Below, piece after piece: positions 45,765-58,489 of a stretch of DNA of 64,000 nucleotides (its first letter is position 1; every line of letters begins with the position of its first letter). A program made the position numbers and the translations under genes. Origin of the DNA: Aselliscus stoliczkanus (Eukaryota; Chordata; Mammalia; Chiroptera; Hipposideridae); the NCBI GenBank assembly GCA_033961575.1, contig CM066731.1, positions 130,317,001-130,381,000 on the forward strand, in the 5' to 3' direction. The notes beneath the pieces are model-generated. The model was not told the DNA's origin, did no database searches, and saw only the letters and a list, made by a program, of their open reading frames with translations.

Positions 45765-48700
45765 CTTCAGATTTGGGAGCAGAAACTTTCTAATAGCGTC
45801 CATTCAGCTGCCAATATTCTACCGCCCTGAAGCAATGCAGAGGATCACAAGAGTATCTGGAAGAATTTAAAATTGCCTGTATTATCCAATAATCTTTGGA
45901 AGGTGTAAATATGATATTAAATACTGTAAGAATAAATGACTTATATAAATGCTTTTCTAAACTTCACAAATATAAAATTATACAATTCTAAATAATAAAT
46001 TACAAATAAGTCTAGGTGAATAATTTATAAGAACAAATGAATAATAATAATTTAAGAACTAGCTATGACTTAAACATTAAAAATATTGTCACAAATACTA
46101 TTTTATTGGGACAATTTTACCCATAAATTATGTTACCCTTATAGTATTACTCACATTTATAACTTTGTAATTTACAAAAACATTTTAATATACAATTATG
46201 GGGGCTTGTCTTCTTTTGTATATTGATATATATAACTAATTTCATGTTTCTATTTTAAATTACTAATTCCACATCCTTAAGAAAATTACTGTTAAAATTA
46301 ATATTGAAAGTACAAACATAAACTTGGTGATTCCTCAATATTCATCATTTACTATACTGCAGGGTTTTTTTTTTCTGAAGTTGAGTGAGATATTTACTTC
46401 AAAGTATACCTATCATTATATATACAAGTAATAGGCAATGTGATTTTATTGGCTTATTTGTTTGTTTATACCCCTTTTTATCCCAAACAGAATTATGATG
46501 TCCTATTATATAGCTACACCATAACATAAAAAAATTAAAGAAACAGATAAATATTAAAATTAGTATAGGAAAAATTAGTTGAAGCTCAAAGTATGATTAG
46601 AATGCATATGGCTCAGTGTACTCACCAGAGGACGGCTACAAATTTAGCTCTAAGGGAAAAAATATGATTGACTCATGACACATAGTGTCCAGATGTTCAG
46701 AAGATGTGGTTAATTCTCATGCTGAAAGAGATGGAGACTTACAAATAAAATGGAAAAGTCCTACATTTCTTTTAACTGGATGTTTGGGATAAAAGGCCAA
46801 ATGATCTAAAGAGCAGAAATGGATATTCATAAACACATACTAAAACATCTCTGCATAGATGACCAATGATAAAACTGTACACCTGTTCCCTTGCCTTGGT
46901 CTATTTCTTTTATCAGAACTTTGAGAGCAGAATGGATAATGGAGGAAAGTGATTAGGTCAACTGACATAATTTTATTGTCTAATATTGTGAATAGACCCC
47001 AGGAGGTCTTTATGTATTACACTGATAACTAGGTACTTCATTCAGAAACTTACTGCCAAGAAAATCAAGGCTTGAACACTAGCCAAACAAAATTACAAAG
47101 AAGGCTACAGGTAAATCCCAAGATTAATTCATATCAAACCAATTAAATCAGATGCCCATGGTATCCAAGAAAAATCACTGGCACATATAATGGACTTGAC
47201 TCAAAATATAAGGAGTGAAGGTAGGAAAATTCTCCTTGCTTTTAGCTTAGAAAGAATGGAAGGAAGTTGAAAGCTGAGGAAAAAATGGCCAATAAAGGGG
47301 GTCAAGAAGAGGTAAGGAAAGTGGGGGAAAAAACAGGCTTCCTATCAGCTTTCTAGGAACAAGCAAGCTACCGAATAGCTTGTGCAGGTATTTGTAAGCC
47401 TCACACCAGCTTTGCAGAATAAGATGGGAAGGAGACAAATCTGGCAACTTAGAAAAGGAGTTAGCAAACTACACAAAGAATATTTTCAGGATCATTTATA
47501 CATAGAGACACAAAAAGACACTTTAATATGTAGAAACATATAGTTCCCAAATTTAGAAATTTCTGAATTAATAAGTAAAAACAGATGTGGAGAAGGAGTT
47601 CCCAAAGAGGAAGGGGACCTCTGAGAGAGGAAAGGGCTCAAGAAAATGAGAATGAGAAGCCTGTGGTACAGGAGGGGAAAAGGGTCAGAAAGAGGAAGTC
47701 AGCTGGGAACTCACCTCACTGCGGTTTGATTTTATGCTGTGGAGCTGTTTGACATGCCAAGTTTCTGGCAAGGTTCCCCTCTTTGACAGCCTTTACCTGA
47801 GTAGAAACAGGGCAGAAAGCCACATGGCAACTTTAAAAGCGTTGGGGGGTGGGGCAAGTGGATTCTGTTGCCTTACTATAAATACTGTTGATTTTAGACT
47901 AGATTTTATTATAGGGAAGCATCTTGGACCCCCTCCTGGAATATTTACTTAATGAAATACAAGAAAACCTCATCTATAACATTTATAAGGCCATCTTGTA
48001 AGTGAATCCAGAAGATACTATCATAATTAAGTTCTAGGGTATATATGAATGTAAACTCCTGGTAAACTGGACTCTTCTTATAAAAGTAGCTTTGTAGATA
48101 ACCTCCAAAATCATTACCAAATACTTTCTGTACATGGGTATATGCTAAGATGTGAGGCTTCTGACAAGATAATTTTTCTTTTCTTTGTAGATCAGAACAC
48201 GTGCTTGAAAAACCACACATAAATAAGTACAATGTGATGAGATGCCAGGAATGGAAAAACTGAGAAAAGGCAAGTCATAACTGACACCTGCTTCTGGTCA
48301 TAGTAAAGGTTGAAAACGTTCAAGGAATAGTGTAACTTGGTAATGGCAAGGTGAATCATGGGCTGGAATTACATTTCAACTGGGGCTTGAACTGTTGGTC
48401 TATTGAAAAAATGACTGACAGATACTTAATTAGAAAGGAACTCCATGAGCAAAGGACAAAGGGAAGAATGTAAAAGATGCATATAAGGGACACTAATCAA
48501 GAGGAAAAAGAAAAGATGCCTGGAGCAATGATGACCTTGGACAGCAATGAAGTAAACAGTTGAGGGAAAGACCTTTAAAAATAAACTCTGAGGAGCCCAG
48601 AAAGTGATATGATGAAAACAGCATTTTTTTTTTTTTCCTTTTAGCTTTTCACAGGTTAACCAGGAATCTAGGATTATTGGAGACAGATGGTTGCTAACAA

Positions 48701-48791
48701 GTGGAGAAGCAACCTTTAGATGTTTGGAGACTTGTACACTTCTGATTTCACACTATGGAACAGCACCCGGTAAAGCAGGTACATATGAAGT
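45765..48791. other. Long unassigned AT-rich stretch
   Basis: About 3 kb with no recognised gene. Composition is strongly AT-rich to 46600. Frames at 47247-47447, 47734-47952 and 47945-48232 are short and featureless. Confidence 0.5.
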
Positions 48792-48822
48792 TGTGTATGC
48801 GTGTGCGTGTGCGTGTGTGTGT
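48792..48822. repeat. Impure (GT)n array
   Basis: GT units with interspersed GC. Confidence 0.95.
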
Positions 48823-49587
48823 TGCCATCATCGTGGTCGTTTGGAGGAAGTGCACTCAGTAGGTTACCTCTGGAAAAATAAGTTACCGCTTCTATCATAG
48901 CAAATGTGGAATGGAATCTCTTTATTCATGACTTTCTATTGAGACTGTAACATATGTAACAAGACAGAATTTAGAGACAAGGGATGTTGTTAAAGTCTTG
49001 TTTTAGATTGCTAGAGGAACACTAGAGCTATTGTGATAACTCCAACTGCTGATTGGTTTTATTTAATCATATTTCTAAGATCAAAAACCTGAAAACAATT
49101 TATCAAGTTAATTATTTTGAAGTTGGATCAGACAAAGATACTATTGTCCTTACATTAAATTACAGAATATCTCATAAAAAAGATGACCTTAACATTCCGT
49201 TCAACTTTTTTTTTTTACTGTCATACTATCAAAGTAATAATAATTGCATATTTAGCAGTCACAGTGTGAAAGGTGCTGAATAACATTCTTTAAAAAATAG
49301 CAAATGACAGTGTCTTCAGATGCAAAAATATGTGGAAATGCTATGTAAATATTTGAGGTCAGGACTTGGTTTGAAGTGTTTAAAAAAAGGAATGAGATAT
49401 TTAAATGAGACAAATGGCTTAGAGGCTTAATGGAAACAGATGGATAGCAATTAGAGGGAGAGCTAAGCTGGAAGCACTTAGTCCCAGGCTGGAGAAGAAC
49501 AGATGATCAGAGCCTGAGAATGGGAGAGCTGAGAAAGGGGAAGTAGAAACTGCTTACTCCAGTTCTTGTTTAACCTTTACTTATAAG
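48823..49587. other. Unassigned sequence
   Basis: No gene or repeat recognised. Confidence 0.5.
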
Positions 49588-49605
49588 ATAATGATGATGA
49601 TGATG

Positions 49606-49636
<31 letters not shown>

Positions 49637-49643
49637 TAATAAT
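49588..49643. repeat. (ATG)n/(ATA)n compound microsatellite
   Basis: Five or so GAT units pass directly into about a dozen AAT units, then two mixed units. Confidence 0.97.
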
Positions 49644-51139
49644 GTTAAGACAGAAAAATAGTTTAAGCAATGGTACCAGATGAAAGTCATCTGCAGTCAT
49701 AGTAGGTGTGTCTTTTTTTACTTCCTGTCCCCTTCCTACTCCCCTTCCTCGCTTCTCTTCTTTGTTCTCTCCATTTGCTTCCCACCAAAGGTCAAGATTT
49801 GTTTTGTAGCTTTGTCGCTTTCTTCATTTTTGTCAGAAAGGACCACAGACTTCCACACAACTGCAATCTTGGGTTATTAGGGTAAAGGAAAAAGGGGAAA
49901 AACCTATTCTTAGAAGGATGGCATGGATAGGGATTGGCTACTAAAATTTATCTTTTTTTAAAGTTCAGGAAGTCGAGAGAAACTGCATAAAACAGGAGGG
50001 GGAAGGCACTATATATGGCTTAAAGGCTTACCAGGTACACTTTCAAGAGCCACTGGCTTTACATTCCCAGCTTAAGAAATCTCTTTTAACTAGGATGAGG
50101 GGTAAGTAGGGAAATGTGCCAAACTGTGGCGTTATTATATTATTTAGTTCATTCTGATTATTTACTAATATTCCATAGTGATATTTAAAATATATCATGC
50201 TTATAATTTTTATTTGATGTTACTTTTTTGAGGCTATTATTTCAGTAGCCTGCGACATTAGAAATTTGACAGGAAGTGCTGGGCACACTTGTAACTATTA
50301 ACCTTTAAAATCTTGAAATGTGTATCTTGACCATTAAAACCCTAATTGAAATCATGTTATGTCAAATAAAATGAATAGTACAAGAAACACTGTATGCAAA
50401 GAATGAAAATATTTGTGAGGAAAATAAATCTTTATAATTACTGACTGGTATTTGGCGGAAAGCGGATGCTTGCGCTTAAGGAGAGCAACTTACTTTAATT
50501 ATGGAGATTCCTTGCTTTCTTGGTAATGGAAAAGCCACTGAAATTTTCAAAACATGCATCAATTAAGTTATAATAAGTATGTAATGTATATTGAAGTGGA
50601 AAAAAATATTAAATTTTAAATAAATATAACTTACGGATTAACAGAAGAAATAAATCTTAGAAATTACCTAGACTTGGTAATTAGCACCAAATATTTTCAC
50701 AGAGAATTGAAATTTAGCCAAATGCTTTTAAATTTATATCAGGGCAAGTGAGAAGTATTCAAAGGACTATGCAAAAAGAAGTGAATAACATTCTTGAAGA
50801 AGCATGAATTTTTTCATTTCAATTTCAAAAAGCTTGGGTTAAGATATTGTTTAAGAGTTATTGTATGGCAGGAAAAAATCTGGGTGAAATTCAGAGGCCT
50901 TGATTTTAGACCAGCCATTTTTATGTTGTCACCACTCTAAGTTTTCCCATGTATGTAAAATGAAAGCTTTGGAGCACATAACTTGAGCTCCCTTTCAAGC
51001 CTCATGCTTAATGAGTCTACAAAATCTTATAGTAATAAGAGAATGTATTCTCAATCCAAGATTACTGTTGAAAATTCAATTACTTTCCAGAATTCAAAGT
51101 ATACACACTATGATCTCATTTTAAAAGAATATTTACATA
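49644..51139. other. Unassigned AT-rich sequence
   Basis: No gene or repeat family recognised. Confidence 0.5.
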
Positions 51140-51200
51140 TAAAAAATTCTAGGCGGGCATAACACCAAAATAAAAAATTCTAGGCAGGAATACACCAAAA
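51140..51200. repeat. 30-31 bp tandem duplication
   Basis: Unit TAAAAAATTCTAGGCGGGCA... (51140-51170) is followed by TAAAAAATTCTAGGCAGGAA... (51171-51200); both end ACACCAAAA. Confidence 0.93.
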
Positions 51201-51205
51201 TGCCA

Positions 51206-51335
51206 GCATTTATGTTATTGAACAGATATTAATGATTATGTGCCAGGTACCGCACTCCACTGTGGACACGGTGGTGAGCAAGAAAGACCGTGGCCTTGAC
51301 CTCATGAATCAGAAAGACTAGTTGCTGTATCTCTG
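51206..51335 (-). mobile_element. L2 3' end, antisense
   Basis: GATTATGTGCCAGGTACCGC, GTGGTGAGCAAGAAAGACCG and GCCTTGACCTCATGAATCAG follow the antisense L2 3' terminus. Confidence 0.72.
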
Positions 51336-52340
51336 GGAGACAGAATTATAGTGTGATTTTTTTTCTCTAATCTCATTTCTGGAATTACTACATGTAACAC
51401 ATTTGTTATAAAAGTTACTGCTTGAGAAAATCCCACAGTTATTCAAGAATCACATAATGTAGTCCTACTATATCTTTACAATGATGTACAAAAGAATATT
51501 CAGAATTTGACTCCATGTTTTTTAACAAAAGCAAGGCAATTGATCAAATCTATTCTCACAAGCAACAAGTTCTATAAATTTTATTGCAGATTTATTTTGT
51601 ACCAGACCCTTGTGGCCAGTTGACTAAAGAAGTCAGGTGGGGACATCATCAGACTGCCTTACAATTCAAGATCCTATCTAGAAACCTAGGAGACTCTTGT
51701 AAGTACTGCAGTCAGAAAAATGCTCAGAAAAAAACTTTGTTTCTAAGTAGAACTATTAAGGACAAACCTCAGTAGTCACGTGCCTAATAGCAAAAACTTA
51801 ACAGTAACAGATTTGATGCTAAACTAGGGTAGCTTCTATGATGAGGCCCATCATACAGTCAAAATCCTTTCAGACAGGTCCACCGTCTTCTTGATCAAAT
51901 TTTTCTCTAGTCATTGTTTATTATTGATCTCTATTTAGTCTAGTATGACACACTTTTGTTGTCTTATAGTTCTCCTTGTCTAAAGACCTATTTTGGAGAA
52001 ATTGGAATTTCCTTCTAACATTTGCGATAATTAGGCTTTCCAGCTAGATATTGCTTTCTTTCTCATTATATTTTTGCTCCCTTCCTAAGTTTTTTTTCAT
52101 AAGTATCTTCTTCTAAATCATTCATAAACCTATATTTCACATGAATTTCACTTGATTGGCATTTTAGAATTGATTATTATTGTGCTATTATAATTTTGTT
52201 TACCAACCTGATAATATATAGCTTCCTAGATATTTTTATTATTCTTTTGATCATTATTCTTGCTGTGACTATTAGTTATCTATTACTAATTAATATTTAA
52301 AAGCAGACATATTTATGTGGAGTATATTAACTACAGGCAA
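51336..52340. other. Unassigned AT-rich sequence
   Basis: No gene or repeat family recognised; the 63-codon frame at 51584-51775 has no features. Confidence 0.5.
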
Positions 52341-52356
52341 AAGAAGTACATATTAA

Positions 52357-52464
52357 GGGCCGGCAGAGTGACGCGGTGGTTAAGTGCTGGCTTGGGAAGC
52401 CAGCGGCCCCAGTTCAGTCTCACATACGAGGGCTAGTGTCACTGCCCTCAAAAAAAAAAAAAGA
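52357..52464 (+). mobile_element. Short-form SINE (tRNA head only)
   Basis: GGGCCGGCAGAGTGACGCGG, GGCTTGGGAAGCCAGCGGCC, AGTGTCACTGCCCTC, then poly(A). Target duplications AAGAAGTACATATTAA (52341-52356) and AAGAAATACATATTAA (52465-52480) match at 15 of 16. Confidence 0.95.
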
Positions 52465-52480
52465 AAGAAATACATATTAA

Positions 52481-53249
52481 TAAGTGTGATATTGAGGGTA
52501 GCCTAGGTAATATCAAGAAAAATGTTTTCATTTCTTAATGATCTTGGTGGGAATGTATCATTTCTATAGGCAGTCTAAACTGATATTTGATTATTTTGGA
52601 AAATTCTGGATACTATACTCAAAACAGCACTGGTTTATTAATATGTAGAACTAGGTTGTAACCAATCCTCTCTCAGGGTTCTATAGTCTTCCATAGGAGT
52701 AATTTATTATTTTGTACCTAAACTACATTCATCATACTATTGTTTAAGCCTGTGTCATGATACTCTCTAACCAGTAGAAATAATCTCTATTTTTATCTAT
52801 AGTTTTAAGTTTTATTAGGTTAAAATTATCCCTCATGTGTCTTATCACTAACTTTTTAACTTATCTTAAAGTTTTCAAGTCATATAATGCAAGGCTCTTT
52901 TGCAGATACAAACTCAAACTAAATATTATCTCTGCTTTCAGAGAAATTTTATTCTAGCTAGGAAAATTAAAACAAATAATAATAATCTAAAATTGGTTAC
53001 TAGCTGACCTTAATCCAAGTTCTTTTGGGTTATACAGTGTATACTACAAAGTTTAGTGTAACCTTCACATTCATTGAAATATATAAATCTTACAAAGATG
53101 AGCTCATTGCAATGGCCCGGACCCCATTAATCACCAGTATGATTCCGTTGACCTGGCTGGCTTGGCGAGTGCACTTGTTTCCCCTCACCTCTTACTTAGT
53201 CCAGTATAGAGTACCTGTTGTGAAATGTCCTAAGTGCTTTCCTCTGAAT
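52481..53249. other. Unassigned sequence
   Basis: No gene or repeat recognised; the 80-codon frame at 53025-53267 runs into the MIR. Confidence 0.5.
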
Positions 53250-53405
53250 ATCACTATTGGTAGATAGCTGTATGTACACGTCACAAAGAAATCAGGACTC
53301 AGAGAAGTTAAGTTCTTTGCTCAAGGGCCACAGTTAGGACTCCTTTTGAGTCTAGGACTCAATCTTTTCAGTAAAACAGGGCCACCTTTCCAACTGTGCT
53401 ATCAC
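53250..53405 (-). repeat. MIR SINE, antisense
   Basis: GACTCAGAGAAGTTAAGTTC, TTTGCTCAAGGGCCACAGTT, GAGTCTAGGACTCAATCTTT follow antisense MIR. Confidence 0.75.
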
Positions 53406-54399
53406 TGATGTCAGAATCGTTGTTCCTTTAGTAAATCCTCCAACCAACCTCCTGGATGCTTCCACAGGAACAGTAGAATCTGATCTAAGCAAAATTTATG
53501 GAGATTATTGCCTTTTCTACATTCATAATTATGGATTTCTAGAAGAAATGAGAAGAATTGATATCAATTAATGGCACTGCCTATACTATTGTGTTGTGAA
53601 GGATTCTGAAGGCTTGTTTGAGAGCAGTAGAAAAAAGTGCCATAAATAATTGTTGATGTCACCATGAGCATATAAAGGGGAAGTAGTTGTTTATAGCTCA
53701 TGTATTGTTTCATCCCTAACCATCTGTAGAGTAGCACAGTTTATACACTTTATCTACAATATAATTTTGCTGATTTATGGTCAATTTATTTTTCACTGCA
53801 ATCCATGCTATAATCTGCCGTGACCCTCTGTCTTGCCCTCCCTTATCACACAACATACTAATTTTTCTATTCTTGCCTGTAATAATGAACGACTTCAAAT
53901 GGTTCTTTCTATAATCATGGGAAAGCTCCTTAACCTATTTAATTTATTATCTTTATGGAGAGAATATAGTTTGTCACTTTGAATAGTTAGATACCATCTG
54001 GACATAAAGAATCCAAGTCAACATCTAGGTATAAAAAGTAATTTATAGTTACAAAGAATTGAGTTATAGTTACCATAGTAACCTTAACTATGAATGTTAA
54101 GGCTTTCTAAGGTAGAAAATCATAATAGTGCAGAAACATGCATTTTTTATGCTTAATAAGCCAGAGATATTATATATCATAATTGTGTGCAATAAATTAA
54201 TTCTGCAGAGTAAAGAAACCTCTAAGATGGTAAATCAGCAATTTTTAAGGGTTGACTAGCTTCTTTAAAATGTCCTGTGGGCAGAAAAATAATATACCGT
54301 CTACTGAAAACTGTCTAATGATATGCATGTAATAAGAGAAGGAAAAAGAAACATTTTGACATATAATGATCTTGAAAATAAAGACAGATTTCTAATAAA
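53406..54399. other. Unassigned AT-rich sequence
   Basis: No gene or repeat family recognised. Confidence 0.5.
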
Positions 54400-55334
54400 A
54401 TCATAGAACCTGAGCATTGGTAAGGACCTTAGAAGTCAGCCCAAAGCAAAAATGTATTGTTTAGATTCCCTAACAGATTGCAGCCAGCCTTGGCTTAAAC
54501 CTCCAGTACAGATTTTATTTTCTCACCAAGCAACCTTTCTTGTTGTACAGATTGAGGTGTTATTACAAAGTTGTTTCTGTGAGCCAACAATCTGCCTTCT
54601 TTTTGCTTTCACCCACTGATTTCTGCTCTGCTATCTGGAATGACACGGAGTGAAAATAATCCTTGTAACAATACTTGGCAGACCTTTAGATATTGGAAGA
54701 CAGCTATTAAGGTTTTTCACTAGGCTGATTCCTAAGGTTAACCTGTTTCGGCTCTTTCTAATCTTCCTGTAGATCATAGTTTCCTGACACTTCCAGCATC
54801 TTCTGGTCATATTACAGATTGTAGATGTCTCCCTTGAAGTAAGAAGGGAATAGGTGCTGGATTCAGCAAAGTCACTTTTTCATGTATCAGTTACACTACA
54901 GGCATTGGACTAATGTGGCCTGACTATCTTGAGACTGAAGAAATCTACACTTTTCATAACATTCTTATCCGCCATGTTTGTTTCACATGAACTGCTGTCT
55001 GATTGTTTTTTTCTGGTTTTGTACTTATATATTTGCATTTCCAAGTTTAAGTAGCAGCCCTTTATGCCTATGAAATTTCATCTTGTTGTTTTGGTCTGAT
55101 ATTTTTGCCTGGAAATACAATTTGGCAGGGTTGGGAAAGAAAGTTATAGATCTCAAGGCAGCCGTTGCCAAGCTTTAATGTAATAATTATGTCTTCTGTT
55201 TCCATTGATAAAAGTGTTAATCAGGACAGATTCAGGAAGAGAACTCTGAGGTCTTCCATGTCTGCACTCAATTCATATTGAAACAGAGATGCTCCTGATA
55301 CCCTTATCTTCATTTTTATGTCTAGGAACACTTT

Positions 55335-55729
55335 ATTATTTTCTTTGCAGCAGGGGTTTGAGGGAGTGGAATAGTGTTGGGGAATTGGGGAAGGGGACCA
55401 ACCAAGTTGTTGTTCTTCAATCTTCGTTGTGAAGGGTGCCAGTTGCTATCTGGCTTCCTGTCGGGAGCTCGTGGCCTCTAAGCTCAAGATGCTGTGTTCA
55501 AATTTAGTTGCGGGTGGGCATAGCCACCATTCCATGCGGGAGTGGAACCAGCAGCCTTGTTGTTAAGAGTGCACGCTCTATCCACTGACTCATCCTGCCA
55601 ACAGGCAGCTCAGCAGCAGCTCAGCTCAGATGCAGTGTCATTAGCCCATGTGGGGCTCGAACCAGCGGCCCTGTTGCTCAGGGCTCATGCTCTCAAGCTA
55701 ACTCTTAACCAACGATCCACTTGGCCAGC
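55335..55729 (-). mobile_element. Composite two-headed SINE, antisense (bat-like)
   Basis: Read on the minus strand: a tRNA-like head (GGCTGGCCAAGTGGATCGTT, box B GGTTCGAGCCC), GAGCTGAGCTGCTGCTGAGC, a second head-like block with a box-B-like GGTTCCACTCCCGCATGG, a CCCACCCGCAACTAAATTTG block, GATTGAAGAACAACAACTTG, CCCCAATTCCCC tail. Target duplications CTAGGAACACTTT (55322-55334) and CTAGGGACACTTT (55730-55742). It shares head and tail with the other SINEs but has a different body, like rhinolophoid bat SINEs as I recall them. Confidence 0.85.
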
Positions 55730-55784
55730 CTAGGGACACTTTTTAAGCCTTTTAAAACTATGATCTTTTTTTAAACCTCACAGC

Positions 55785-55900
55785 CACCTATAAGAGTGAC
55801 TTACAGCAGTTATTATATCTTTGTTTTACAGATAAGGATATTTGCAAGGCTACAAAACTACCAAATGGCACAGTTAGGACATGAATACAGCCGAATTCTT
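55785..55900 (-). repeat. MIR SINE, antisense
   Basis: TTATTATATCTTTGTTTTAC with AGATAAGGATATTTGC and AAATGGCACAGTTAGGACAT, then GAATACAGC: antisense MIR. Confidence 0.7.
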
Positions 55901-57080
55901 TCCCTTTATTACTATTGTAGCTTCCAATGGGATCCATGCTGACCCTGAGGAAGAAAGCTGGCTGTCATACCTACACAGCTGCCACTGAGACCCAGGCAGC
56001 ATCAGGAAGAAAGGAACATCCTTAGGATCCCTTATCCTCACATGTACCATATCTGTGATAAACAAAGCACACCACTATTTAAAGGGAATATAGCCATCAC
56101 AGTTTTAGTTATGATTGTTAAATAAGCTGTGAATCCACCTGGACTATTATCCCACCTATATGACCAGCTTATCCTTTAGGATATTATGAAAGATAATTCT
56201 TTCTTCTAAAATTATTATATGACAGTCTTAACTTTCTGTATCAACCAATCTAGTAACTCTGATAAAATATACTCAAATATTTAGGAATGTTTTATTTAAA
56301 AAAAAAAAGCCATGCAGAATCTTATATTTTTCTAAATATTAATCATTTATATCATTATTTGTTCTACCATTTGACAATGGATAGGTTTTTCCTTTTCTGA
56401 AATGGGGACGTTATTATCTTTCAAGTTTCAGGAACCTTTGCAGGACTCTATAAATGTTTGTTTAGCAATATTGCTAGTGGGAGATCTTAGCTAACTGAGA
56501 AAGTTTCTTTGTCGTCCTGACGTGGCACTTGATCTGCTTCTGGAGACTCAAACTCATTTGTAGTTTTCAGGAGTCTCATATTACCTCCTTGCATATCTTG
56601 GTCTGTGACTGATTTTGTAATTTATTGATTTTCAATTTTTATTTGGAGACCTTGCCATTTTGTAGCAAATATGGAAGCAAAGCAGGTTTTGGATGTTGTT
56701 TATGACACCAAGAAGCCTGAAACCATGTGCCTCTACCAGTGTATCTAACCCTGTTTTCTTATTCTTCTTCCTGATCTGAACAGCTTTAAAGTCATACCGC
56801 TTTAAAGGCTGTTCCTAGTAACTTGTTTTCAAATCCTCAATTTATTCTGGCTTTTAATCTGTCTGGTATTATTTCTAGATGTTTGTGCTGCTCGTTTGAA
56901 TGAGTCCTATTTTTGAGTCTTCATCTTTTTGCATATATATTTTAGACAAAAGATGTTTATCAGAAAGCTCCTTATACAACCATAATGATTTTTTCACCAG
57001 TGCCTCCTTGTTTTCTTTTTCTTTGAGATATTTCCTTGTCAATGCCATTTGTAAATTTCCAACACTCAAAAAATGTTTTT

Positions 57081-57984
57081 GAAAAAGAAAGAAATCTCTT
57101 TCCTATTATATGCCATATATTATTATAAAGTCCTTTTATGAGACGTGTACCTGTCTTTTCACTGAATTTTTGAAATCTGTTTTCAAACTTTATTACTTTT
57201 ATGGTCTTTGAGTTACTGGCAAGTACAAATTAGTCAGGGATATGGCCAAGGAAACCTTCATACTACATACAAACTATTGTGATAAATGAGTTTGACCACA
57301 TGTTTTCCTCTTTGGTTTAAGCAGAAAAAATCTGGGGTAATACTCATCCCTATCTACACAGATTTCCTATGGAAAAAGCCTTGGCAGCACCCAGTGGGAT
57401 GAGAAAGGTGTTTGTAAAACCAAACAGACCTTACCGTTATTATAATTTAAAGATATACATGAGAATTATGAAATTCCCAATACAGGCAAATTTTATACTT
57501 TTAGGAATTGGTATTTAATATTTATTAAGGCCTAGCAGATTTGTCTCATCAGAAATCCAGACCTGTAGAAATGAGGTTTATCATTGTGGATTAGATACCT
57601 CGGGAGCTAATCAGTTACAACGCTGCTAACAGGAGACAAATGGCTAACATAAAGGCTGCTGCCTCCATAGTTGCTTGGGAACCTTGACGAGTAGTAGACA
57701 AAAAGAAACTGCAAACTTGGCAAAACTTCATTGTATTATAGTCATACTTTCTGTGTACACAGTACAGCGATCCCAGACCTATAGGTTAGAAAATTCTCTT
57801 TCCATTTATTTCATCATCCCTGCCTTTTCCAAAGTAGTATGTTTTAAAAATATAAAGAAAAACAACTAGAAAATGTGAAGAAAAGCAACATGTTAAGGCC
57901 TCCTGAAATCTCATTGTTATTTCCCTCACTCCAGAATTAATAGCTTGCCAGAACTGTGTGTTGCTAACTCACCTGGAGTGATAG
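57081..57984. other. Unassigned sequence
   Basis: No gene or repeat family recognised. Confidence 0.5.
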
Positions 57985-58160
57985 CAACAACTGTAGCATC
58001 AACCAACATTTTTCCTCCAAAGAATTCATAAGTACTTTACACATGATATCTGATTTGAGCCTTACAACAAGCCTGTATGACAGGTGTGACTATTCCAATT
58101 GTACAGATAAGAAAATTGAGATTCTTAGAGTGTCAATTACTTACCACAAGACAGAAATCT
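57985..58160 (-). repeat. MIR SINE, antisense
   Basis: AAGTACTTTACACATGATAT, GAGCCTTACAACAAGCCTGT, TGTACAGATAAGAAAATTGA, GATTCTTAGAGTGTC follow antisense MIR. Confidence 0.85.
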
Positions 58161-58489
58161 AGATAGTGACAGCACCAGGACCTCACAAATCTCCAATTTT
58201 AAATAGTGTGTTCTTTTCATTACAACTATGAGGCAATTTATGGTTTCTTTAAAAATTCTATTAGAGGACTTCAAAGAGATAGAGTCAGAAATTAATTGTA
58301 GTATAGGTCTGGAATAAGTGATATTAGATGAGGGCAGACCTAAATATCAAGGCCTCCCCTGGGGGATAAAAAAAAATTAAAGAACTGTTATATGGGATTA
58401 GATGAGAACTACCCAATGATAAGAATGTCAGTGGTCCAGGCTCTAGAATTTGTTCTTATTCTCGATGGGTATGAATTGTAAGATGAATT

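Larger units (their letters stand above)
54400..57080 (-). mobile_element. Long L3/CR1 LINE relic, antisense, with nested SINE and MIR
   Basis: The plus strand follows the antisense CR1/L3 order over more than 2 kb. From the left: CATAGAACCTGAGCATTGG then AAGGACCTTAGAAGTCA; GATATTGGAAGACAGCTATT; TTTCACATGAACTGCTGTCT; TGAAATTTCATCTTGTTG; CATTGATAAAAGTGTTAATC. After the inserts come CAATCTAGTAACTCTGAT, GAAATGGGGACGTTATTATC, TCTGGAGACTCAAACTCATT and AATATGGAAGCAAAGCAG. Similarity fades beyond 56750. There is no open reverse-transcriptase frame. CR1/L3 elements died before placental mammals radiated. Confidence 0.68.
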
